From the NCBI GenBank assembly GCA_949127685.1, contig CASBPW010000289.1:1-8586 (forward strand): a stretch of DNA of 8,586 nt. The letters are read 5' to 3'. Position numbers and translations under genes: made by a program. Under the pieces are notes generated by a model. The model was given only the letters and a program-made list of their open reading frames with translations, ran no database searches and had not been told where the DNA came from. Source of the DNA: Candidatus Sivonenia alaskensis PMM_0068 (GTDB lineage: Bacteria; Cyanobacteriota; Cyanobacteriia; Gloeobacterales; PMM-0068). This document shows positions 1-6,067 of this stretch, in pieces; position 1 is the first letter of the stretch; each line of letters opens with the position of its first letter.

Positions 1-1106
1 CTTCCGTTCAACCAAACACGGGTTGGATAGGCGGGGTCTGTGCCTGGTTCTAAGTGTAGATCTAAAGATTTGACAAAAGGATCGATGATGGTTTTGTCCT
101 TGGCCTCAATGGCGGGTTGGAGTCCTTGCTGCAGTACTGCCCAAGTCACGGCACGATACATGGCTCCCGTATCAATGTAGAGGAACCCCAATTTTTGAGC
201 GAGCAGTTTAGCCAGCGTTGATTTGCCCACTCCTGCCGGACCATCTAGGGCAATAACGGGAGGGCGTGGGTCCAAGGTGACATTATCAATCAGTCGCGTC
301 GTGCCTACTTTGGCGGCAACCATCAGGAGGCCAGGTGTTTGGCTGGACGGAGGGACGGGGTCTAGACGATAAGGATCTACCAACGCACAGTATTCCAGGG
401 CAATTCCTGATTCCTTAGAGAGAGTGATTGCTGCGTGCTCACTAAGCTTTTGGGCATCCATAACGCCCGACTGCTGTTGCCGTTTAGCCCAAGCCAAGGT
501 CTGCGGAATAATCAGCGCAGTGGCTCTTTCTTGTGCAGAGAGATATTGGTTGCGCGAACTGAGGGCAAGACCATCTTGCTCTCGTACGAGCGGACAAGGA
601 AATATTTCAACGGGTATATTCAGGTCTTTCACCAAATGGCGAACGACCGCTAGTTGCTGAGCGTCTTTTTGCCCAAAGTAGGCCCGGTCCGGTTGTATGA
701 GATGGAGCAGTTTGGTGATGACCGTGGCTACTCCGGTAAAGTGTCCTGGTCTGCTTTTTCCACAAAGCTTATCGGTTAGATAGGCAGGTGGGACCACTAA
801 GGTAGGATCCCGGTCTTGGGGATATAGAATCTCGGGGGTCGGGGTGAAGACAAGGTCTACGCTTTCCTCTTCGCAGATGAGGAGGTCCTCTTCCAAGGTT
901 CGGGGATAACGATTGAGGTCTTCGGTAGGACTGAACTGTAGCGGATTGACAAAGATGCTGACCACTACTGATTGATTGTGGACCTTGGCCCACTGCATAA
1001 GGCTGCGATGACCTTTATGCAGGGCTCCCATGGTTGGGACAAAACCCAGTGGACGGGCTAGACGGCCCAAATATTCCTGGAGTTCCGCCAGGGTCGATAC
1101 ACGCAC
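1..1106 (-). CDS. panC/cmk: Bifunctional pantothenate synthetase / cytidylate kinase, 3' end cut off by window edge
   Basis: The N-terminal part is pantothenate synthetase, which joins D-pantoate and beta-alanine with ATP in the coenzyme A pathway. The C-terminal part is cytidylate kinase, which phosphorylates CMP/dCMP. Both are cytosolic. The 368 visible residues show the PanC motifs PTMGALHKGH (24-33), FVNPLQF (52-58), GQKDAQQ (145-151) and DGLALSSRN (178-186). A new domain then begins with the kinase P-loop GPAGVGKST (289-297) and DTGAMYR (312-318). The reading frame crosses the junction without a stop, so this is one fused protein. Such fusions are known from cyanobacteria and are usually a little over 500 residues, so about 150 residues lie outside the window. 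The start is a GTG at 1104-1106 with GGAG six bases upstream; an in-frame TGA at 1131-1133 (reverse strand) limits any extension. It lies 56 bp downstream of glcE on the same strand and may be cotranscribed with it. Confidence 0.96.
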   Translation of the reverse strand, partial: MRVSTLAELQEYLGRLARPLGFVPTMGALHKGHRSLMQWAKVHNQSVVVSIFVNPLQFSPTEDLNRYPRTLEEDLLICEEESVDLVFTPTPEILYPQDRDPTLVVPPAYLTDKLCGKSRPGHFTGVATVITKLLHLIQPDRAYFGQKDAQQLAVVRHLVKDLNIPVEIFPCPLVREQDGLALSSRNQYLSAQERATALIIPQTLAWAKRQQQSGVMDAQKLSEHAAITLSKESGIALEYCALVDPYRLDPVPPSSQTPGLLMVAAKVGTTRLIDNVTLDPRPPVIALDGPAGVGKSTLAKLLAQKLGFLYIDTGAMYRAVTWAVLQQGLQPAIEAKDKTIIDPFVKSLDLHLEPGTDPAYPTRVWLNG

Positions 1107-1112
1107 AAGAGG

Positions 1113-1116
1113 CTCC
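1113..1116 (-). promoter_or_regulatory. Ribosome binding site that fixes the GTG start of panC/cmk
   Basis: On the minus strand GGAG stands six bases before the GTG at 1104-1106. The frame has no ATG, GTG or TTG between that GTG and the upstream in-frame TGA, so the site decides the start. Confidence 0.7.
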
Positions 1117-1162
1117 GGTAAAAACTCTTTTCAGCTTAGTGCTTCTTCGTGTTTCTTAGGTT

Positions 1163-2350
1163 TTAGAGCTCTTCGCCAGGGTTCAGGAGACGACTAGGGT
1201 CAAACTGGTCTTTGAGCCTCTGGCTGAGTAGTTCTTGGAGGGTATTCATCTTTACCTGCCAACGTTTAATGCCCTCGGCCCTGGTGGTGCCACTGGGGTC
1301 ATAGACCCGCAGGGAACCTCCTAACCGGGCTGCGATCCGACGCAAGGAACGGATGGTTTTGAGCAGGTCCGGTCCCCGCTCTATATGACGGATGACCATG
1401 CCACAGGCTAAGTGACTGTGCATCGCTCCTGGCCCCACAGCTTCACAATACTCCTGGACATACCCTACCGGAAGAACCGCTTCAACACGGACTTGCTCTG
1501 TGGTGTTAGGACAGGTAAGCGCTTGCCACAGAGCCGTTTGCTGGACACTGATATCTTCTATGCAGTCTGCTAGAGGAGCGCATAGTTCTCGGATAGAACC
1601 TATTTCCCCTTCCATCAAAGAAGCTTGATTCTCTATGCGCACCGCAACATACCAGAGAGCTTCATCTTTCTCCACAATCAAAGCCTTGGCGAGGGCACCG
1701 GAAAGCAACTCCAGTCCTTGAACGTTAACGCGGGCTTTGATCAGTCGTTCTGCCACTTGGATGGCTCGATCCAGGAGCCGAAAGCTCAACAGAAGGGTGC
1801 GTGGATTCGTCCACAGGGGTGAAAGCCTAAGTGATACCTGGGTAATAACCGCCAGCGTCCCCCGCGAACCCGTCCATAGATTGGCGAGATCATAGCCCGC
1901 TGTATTTCTCAAGACTTTACTCCCACTCTGGATCAGGGTTCCATCGATACAGGCTACTTGTGCTCCTAAGACTAAGTCTCTAGCCCCACCAAAGTGACCT
2001 CGGCGTGGTCCCCAATGATCGCCTGCTAAGACCATACCCAGGGTCGCCTCTGGATTATGGGATTCCAGACCGACTTGCTGCCCTAGATTGGCGAGATAGC
2101 GGTCTAGCTCGAGCCGTTTGATCCCTGCTTCCACCGTCACTACTCGGTCCTCTGGACTGCAGCTAACCACTTGGTTCAGTTTGCTTAGGTCTAAGTAGAG
2201 ATATTGAGGGAAGTCTAAGGATTGATGAATGCCCACAGGCATTGCTCTAGTCCTTGCCCAAGCTAGGGCCTGGGCTACCTGAAGCGCAGTAGCGGGGGCC
2301 GCATACCAGCTTCCAGTTTCTTGGATGATGGGCACATATTCTGGTTCCAC
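1163..2350 (-). CDS. glcE: Glycolate dehydrogenase FAD-binding subunit, GlcE-like
   Basis: This is an FAD-linked oxidase of the GlcD/GlcE type, probably the GlcE subunit of the GlcDEF glycolate dehydrogenase that turns photorespiratory glycolate into glyoxylate. Numbered from the longest possible start (TTG at 2380), the FAD-domain signatures are EATLGMVLAG (111-120), RGHFGGARDLVLGA (127-140), SGSKVLRNTAGYDL (152-165) and GSRGTLAVITQVSLRL (171-186). The C-terminal DPSRLLNPGE is the usual end of the family, and about 395-405 residues is normal for GlcE. The N-terminal nucleotide loop, normally glycine-rich, reads PVGIHQSL here and is degenerate. The start is uncertain: neither the TTG at 2380 nor the GTG at 2350 has a good ribosome site. 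I prefer 2350 because it does not overlap recQ. glcD and glcF are not in the window, so naming rests on sequence alone. Confidence 0.85.
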   Translation of the reverse strand: MEPEYVPIIQETGSWYAAPATALQVAQALAWARTRAMPVGIHQSLDFPQYLYLDLSKLNQVVSCSPEDRVVTVEAGIKRLELDRYLANLGQQVGLESHNPEATLGMVLAGDHWGPRRGHFGGARDLVLGAQVACIDGTLIQSGSKVLRNTAGYDLANLWTGSRGTLAVITQVSLRLSPLWTNPRTLLLSFRLLDRAIQVAERLIKARVNVQGLELLSGALAKALIVEKDEALWYVAVRIENQASLMEGEIGSIRELCAPLADCIEDISVQQTALWQALTCPNTTEQVRVEAVLPVGYVQEYCEAVGPGAMHSHLACGMVIRHIERGPDLLKTIRSLRRIAARLGGSLRVYDPSGTTRAEGIKRWQVKMNTLQELLSQRLKDQFDPSRLLNPGEEL

Positions 2351-2362
2351 ACTCTTGAGACT

Positions 2363-3784
2363 ATGACTGAAGTCCCCCAAGATGCAATCAAAAAAACTTT
2401 ACGGAACGTCTGGGGGTTTGATCACCTGCGTGAAGAGCAGGAAGCCCTTATCCAAAAGGTGCTCTCTGGACAAGACCTCTTGGCTGTATTACCCACAGGT
2501 TATGGCAAAACCCTTTGTTTCGAATTGCCTGCAGTTCTGACGCCGGGGCTAACTTTAGTGATCACGCCTTTGGTGGCCCTCATGCAGGACCAAGTAACCA
2601 AAGGCCGACAAAGAGGACTGAAAACGGCGGCGTTGCATGGAGAGCTCAGTCGTCCAGAGCGCAAAGCTGTGTTGAAGGGCATAGCAGAAGGCTCCTGGCA
2701 GCTGCTCTATATCTCTCCAGAAGGATTGCTCCATCCTGGTGTATGGAGCGTGGTGCACAGCAGCCCCGTGGTGCGGATAGTTCTGGATGAAGCCCACTGT
2801 GCCATCAGTTGGGGGGAAACCTTCCGGCCCCATTATCTACGCTTGGCGGCGGTCCGTCGGGCCTTCCCTCAGTCTCCAGCGCTCTGTGCCTTTACCGCTA
2901 CAGCTCCACCACCTATGCTCAAAGCGCTGGTGGAATTATTGGAATTAAACACAGCCCAGCGGATTATCCTCAAACCCTATCGTTCTAACCTCTTTCTGCG
3001 GGTCCAAACCTGTTGGACTCCGCGTCAGCGCTACACCGCCACGTTGGAATTTCTCCAACAACATCGTAATCAGGGGGGACTGGTGTACCGACGGACCCGC
3101 GCGGGGGCGGAGGAATTAGCACAAACTCTACAACAGCAAGGCTGGAAAACGGCTGCTTACCATGCGGGCATGGGCACTGATCAAAGACGCATGGTAGAAA
3201 GCCAGTGGCAAACAGGAGAACTTCCTTTTGTTGTGGCTACCTGTGCCTTTGGCTTAGGCATCGATCGGGCGGATGTGCGTTGGGTTCTCCACTATGAGCC
3301 TTCTCTTTCGCTGGAGGAGTATCTACAGGAATTCGGTCGGGCCGGACGAGACCAAAAACCAGCCGAAGCCCTTCTTTTGGTTAGTGAACCGACAGGATGG
3401 TTAGACCCTTCGGATAAGCAGATGCGGCAATATTTCAAAAGGCAACAGCAAGAGCAGCAGAAATATGCCCTTGCCCTTGCCCGAAAACTACCGGTACAGG
3501 GCCATGTAACGGAAGTGCAGCGACAATTCGCTTCCTCTTCTGGAGATACGTTCTATCAAGCTCTAGCTCTATTGCAACGGGGAAAAGCGCTACAGTGGCA
3601 CAGCCCTTTTGAATATCAGCTCCAGATGCAGCAATTTGACGCTAAATTTCTCGAGGAAGACCCAGCGGCTCCTCAGATGGCTGCTTATGCCACTAGGCAA
3701 GGGTGCCGATGGCAATTTCTGCTCCAAGCCTTCGGCTTTGCCCATGAGGCCTGTGGACACTGTGATCGATGTTCTAGAAACTAG
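2363..3784 (+). CDS. recQ: Short RecQ-family ATP-dependent DNA helicase
   Basis: This is a superfamily 2 DNA helicase acting in recombination and replication-fork repair. The 473-residue protein shows the motifs in order: LREEQ (motif 0, 22-26), PTGYGKT (Walker A, 44-50), ITPLVALMQDQV (67-78), LDEAH (motif II, 141-145) followed by the RecQ-type loop SWGETFRPHY (149-158), FTATA (motif III, 177-181), ATCAFGLGIDR (motif V, 292-302) and QEFGRAGRD (motif VI, 322-330). Cysteines 448, 464, 467 and 470 form the RecQ zinc site. The protein ends three residues after the last cysteine, so it lacks the canonical C-terminal winged helix and HRDC domain of the 609-residue E. coli enzyme. The ATG at 2363 is chosen; an upstream in-frame TTG at 2321 would run further into glcE. 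It diverges from glcE and converges on the toxin gene, whose end is 19 bp away. Confidence 0.93.
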   Translation: MTEVPQDAIKKTLRNVWGFDHLREEQEALIQKVLSGQDLLAVLPTGYGKTLCFELPAVLTPGLTLVITPLVALMQDQVTKGRQRGLKTAALHGELSRPERKAVLKGIAEGSWQLLYISPEGLLHPGVWSVVHSSPVVRIVLDEAHCAISWGETFRPHYLRLAAVRRAFPQSPALCAFTATAPPPMLKALVELLELNTAQRIILKPYRSNLFLRVQTCWTPRQRYTATLEFLQQHRNQGGLVYRRTRAGAEELAQTLQQQGWKTAAYHAGMGTDQRRMVESQWQTGELPFVVATCAFGLGIDRADVRWVLHYEPSLSLEEYLQEFGRAGRDQKPAEALLLVSEPTGWLDPSDKQMRQYFKRQQQEQQKYALALARKLPVQGHVTEVQRQFASSSGDTFYQALALLQRGKALQWHSPFEYQLQMQQFDAKFLEEDPAAPQMAAYATRQGCRWQFLLQAFGFAHEACGHCDRCSRN

Positions 3785-3803
3785 CCCAGTTGATATCTGC
3801 AGG

Positions 3804-4319
3804 TTATTCTGCTCTCTGAACGGTCTCCAGGGGCAAGAATAAACGTAAGGGTTGGTCATGGAAGGAAGTAAAGCCAAATTTTATATAGAACTGCTTGGCT
3901 TTTTCATCTTTGGCCTCAACAATGGCTGCGAACATCCCGATACTTTGGCGGACTGCCACGATTCTTTTCAAAGCATCGGCCAGGAGAATCTTTCCTAAAC
4001 CCTGACTTTGGAAATACTCAGCAACAGCGAGGCAGCCAATGAGTGCAGCCGGCAATGGGTAGCGTGGAAACTTTCTGGCAAGTTCCTCGGGCATGGAAAC
4101 CGCCTGCATGGATGTTGCACTTAAGGTATAAAAACCAGCTATGGTCTGTGGTCTCTCTTTGGGAACGACAACAAAAACCTGTGCTAAGTGCCGTTTAATA
4201 TCTTGGCTGGCTTGTTGTTTAAGATAACGGTCGAGAGCTTCAACACCGCAAGAGAAGGAACTTTTATCCTGCACTTTACTGAGTAACTGGATGAGAAACA
4301 GAGCCTCCACACTAGACAT
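3804..4319 (-). CDS. GNAT-family acetyltransferase toxin (TacT-like)
   Basis: This is the toxin of a type II toxin-antitoxin pair. Characterised relatives (TacT, AtaT) acetylate the amino group of aminoacyl-tRNA and block translation; that target is inferred here. The 171-residue protein matches the family along its length: FSCGVEALDRYLKQQASQDI (22-41), AGFYTLSATS (61-70), the acetyl-CoA loop QGLGK (106-110) and FYIKFGF (144-150), in which Tyr145 corresponds to the conserved catalytic tyrosine. No key residue is missing and the frame is intact, so the toxin is probably functional. The ATG lies inside the last codons of the antitoxin gene, with an 8-bp overlap (4312-4319), which implies translational coupling. 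A GTG three codons downstream is an alternative start. It ends 19 bp from the convergent recQ stop, with no terminator between them. Confidence 0.92.
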   Translation of the reverse strand: MSSVEALFLIQLLSKVQDKSSFSCGVEALDRYLKQQASQDIKRHLAQVFVVVPKERPQTIAGFYTLSATSMQAVSMPEELARKFPRYPLPAALIGCLAVAEYFQSQGLGKILLADALKRIVAVRQSIGMFAAIVEAKDEKAKQFYIKFGFTSFHDQPLRLFLPLETVQRAE

Positions 4320-4596
4320 CAGACTCAGCCAACCTTCGGTGCAAGGCGAGGGCTTCTTTCAAGGCTGGGTTGGGAGCAGGTGGATTTAGAATGGCTGCAA
4401 AAAATAAATCTCGATCTCGGTCACTTAGCTTAACCGTTTCATGGGTGCAGATCAGCTGTTCTGCTTTGTCCAGAACGCTGGACAGAATAAAGCTATTGAC
4501 GGAGCAGTTCGCCAAGGATGAGGCTTGCTCGATTTTTTGCTTTGCAATCGGGTCCAGCCTCAAGCTGAGGCGTTTCGACTTAGGGAAAACTGTCAT
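4312..4596 (-). CDS. DUF1778 ribbon-helix-helix antitoxin (TacA-like)
   Basis: This is the antitoxin partner of the GNAT toxin, 94 residues long. The N-terminal half, KRLSLRLDP (8-16) followed by a helix-turn-helix stretch through about residue 50, is the ribbon-helix-helix DNA-binding domain of DUF1778 proteins. The C-terminal part carries LSDRDRDLFFAAILNPPAP (57-75), the family's typical toxin-binding segment that covers the acetyltransferase active site. It is the first gene of the pair and overlaps the toxin start by 8 bp. The start is the ATG at 4594-4596; the leader has no clear Shine-Dalgarno site. A 35-bp inverted repeat 21 bp upstream of the start is the likely site at which the antitoxin, with or without toxin, represses its own promoter. 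Confidence 0.92.
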   Translation of the reverse strand: MTVFPKSKRLSLRLDPIAKQKIEQASSLANCSVNSFILSSVLDKAEQLICTHETVKLSDRDRDLFFAAILNPPAPNPALKEALALHRRLAESDV

Positions 4597-4616
4597 ATGC
4601 GTTAGAGTGCGCTATT

Positions 4617-4651
4617 TACCTAATGTACATCATAATGACGTACATTAGGTA
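4617..4651. promoter_or_regulatory. Near-perfect 35-bp palindrome, probable autoregulatory operator of the toxin-antitoxin pair
   Basis: Two 17-bp arms (4617-4633 and 4635-4651) flank a central A at 4634. The outer 12 bases, TACCTAATGTAC and its complement, match perfectly; only position 13 of the arm differs (A versus G). The site lies 21 bp upstream of the antitoxin ATG. On the minus strand the centre reads TATGAT (4634-4629), a good -10 box, though only a weak -35 (TGGCGC, 4657-4652) lies 17 bases upstream. A ribbon-helix-helix dimer array on this site would cover the promoter. The operator role is inferred from the family; the palindrome is directly visible. Confidence 0.8.
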
Positions 4652-4719
4652 GCGCCATAGGTCTAGCTCAGACATTCATCAACACAGTTATTGAGTAGTA
4701 CTCCACATCGCTTAATGAA

Positions 4720-6000
4720 TTAACTCCCGACTACAACCTGCTTACTTATCTTCTGGGCGGCGATCTTGCCTTCTAGAACCTCTAGCGCTTTGGCGTACTG
4801 GTTATCTTTGCTGGTGGCAATTTGGTCAGCGGTGAAATCTTTAGAAAGTTCCTCAGCGACATCGGGCTTGATGCCCTTCTTATGAATATCCGCGCCAGAA
4901 GGGGTTTGGTATTTGGCAATCGAGACAGCTATGCCTATCCCCGCATCCTCTGAATTATTTAAGGTGTAGACCTGTTGAATAAGCCCTTTGCCAAAGGTTT
5001 TGGCTCCTACTAAAGTAGCTCGCTTATTATCCTGTAAAGCCCCAGAGAGAATTTCACTGGCACTGGCGGTCCCGCCATCGACCAAAACGACCAAAGGTTT
5101 ATCGGTCAGCGAAGAACGGTCTGAACGAATGACGTCCTGGGTCCCCTGGCGAGATACGGTCTTGATGATCACTTGGTCTTTGTCGAGCCACAGACGTGCA
5201 ATATCAATGCCTGCGGTTAAGAGGCCACCTGGATTGGCCCGCAGGTCCATAATGTAGCCATCTACGCCTTTGTCCTTCTCTTCCTGAATTGCTTTGCGCA
5301 TCTTGTCCACAGCGTTTGCATTAAAAGTGGAGAGTCGGGCATAGCCTACTTTAAAGCCCTTATCTTCCTTGATCGCTGCCACTACGGGATCGATCTCAAT
5401 ACGGTCGCGCTGGAGGGCTACATTAAATTCATTTTTGTCCCGTTCCATGACCAAGGTTACTTTGCTTCCCTTACGGCCCCGCAGTAGGTTGGCTACTTGG
5501 TCTAGGGTCAGATTCTTGGTGGGCTTGCCATCGACCTGCACAATGAAATCCCGAGCCTTGATCCCGGCACGGGCAGCTGGAGTGCCATCAATAGGGGAAA
5601 TGACCACGATCCTCTTGGAATCGTTATCTAGACCAATCTGAAGCCCTACCCCAGAGAGTTCACCCGTGGTACTCGTCTGGAGCGCTTTGTATTGTTCTGG
5701 GTCTAGAAAACGAGTGTAGGGATCTCCTAAGGTCTCTAGCATTTTGCGAACGTTTTCGTAGGACTGTTCCGGAGTTTTAGTGGGTTGATTGGTGAAACGG
5801 TCCCGAACAGCCTGCCAGTCTTGATTGTTAAAAGTTCCATCCACATAGTCTTTATTAACAATTTCCCAAACCTGCTGCGCTATATTTCCAGTCCCCCCCT
5901 GCGCGAGGAAGGAGTTGCCAGAACAACCTGTAATCAATAATGCAGAGGCAAGCCATAGACCAGATAGTTGCAGGGTGCGCTTAATCAAAGGACCTACCAT
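4720..6000 (-). CDS. ctpA: C-terminal processing peptidase (S41 family, CtpA-type) with lipoprotein signal
   Basis: This serine protease acts outside the cytoplasmic membrane. Cyanobacterial relatives trim C-termini of exported proteins; CtpA matures the photosystem II D1 protein. The 426 residues comprise a signal peptide, an N-terminal helical region, a PDZ domain (about 112-195, starting near TGELSGVGLQI) and the S41 core. Ser313 in GTASASE, Lys338 in TFGKG and Gln342 align with the known Ser/Lys/Gln active site, and the Ser-Lys spacing of 25 matches the family. The start ATG at 5998-6000 gives a proper signal, with hydrophobic residues followed by the lipobox ITGC (Cys26). Longer in-frame starts up to 6081 would bury that signal and overlap the upstream gene. 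The lipobox suggests a membrane-tethered lipoprotein. Cyanobacteria carry several paralogues (CtpA, CtpB, CtpC) and I cannot tell which this is. It is 67 bp downstream of the deacetylase gene on the same strand. Confidence 0.93.
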   Translation of the reverse strand: MVGPLIKRTLQLSGLWLASALLITGCSGNSFLAQGGTGNIAQQVWEIVNKDYVDGTFNNQDWQAVRDRFTNQPTKTPEQSYENVRKMLETLGDPYTRFLDPEQYKALQTSTTGELSGVGLQIGLDNDSKRIVVISPIDGTPAARAGIKARDFIVQVDGKPTKNLTLDQVANLLRGRKGSKVTLVMERDKNEFNVALQRDRIEIDPVVAAIKEDKGFKVGYARLSTFNANAVDKMRKAIQEEKDKGVDGYIMDLRANPGGLLTAGIDIARLWLDKDQVIIKTVSRQGTQDVIRSDRSSLTDKPLVVLVDGGTASASEILSGALQDNKRATLVGAKTFGKGLIQQVYTLNNSEDAGIGIAVSIAKYQTPSGADIHKKGIKPDVAEELSKDFTADQIATSKDNQYAKALEVLEGKIAAQKISKQVVVGS

Positions 6001-6067
6001 AGTGTGGGTTAAATGAATTGAACGGAGTGCTCTATATCTATGGTAATCTGTCCCCGCCCTGCATAGG

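Noticed and set aside
2321..2362. Upstream TTG extension of recQ
   Set aside because: The added 14 residues precede the normal RecQ N-terminus, use a weak start codon and would overlap glcE; the ATG at 2363 fits the family.
3785..3803. Possible shared terminator between convergent recQ and toxin genes
   Set aside because: The 19-bp gap contains only short restriction-type palindromes and no stem followed by T's.
4693..4703. 11-bp palindrome GAGTA-G-TACTC downstream of the protease gene
   Set aside because: The one-base centre leaves a short hairpin and no T-run follows on the minus strand, so a terminator is not supported; length is compatible with chance.
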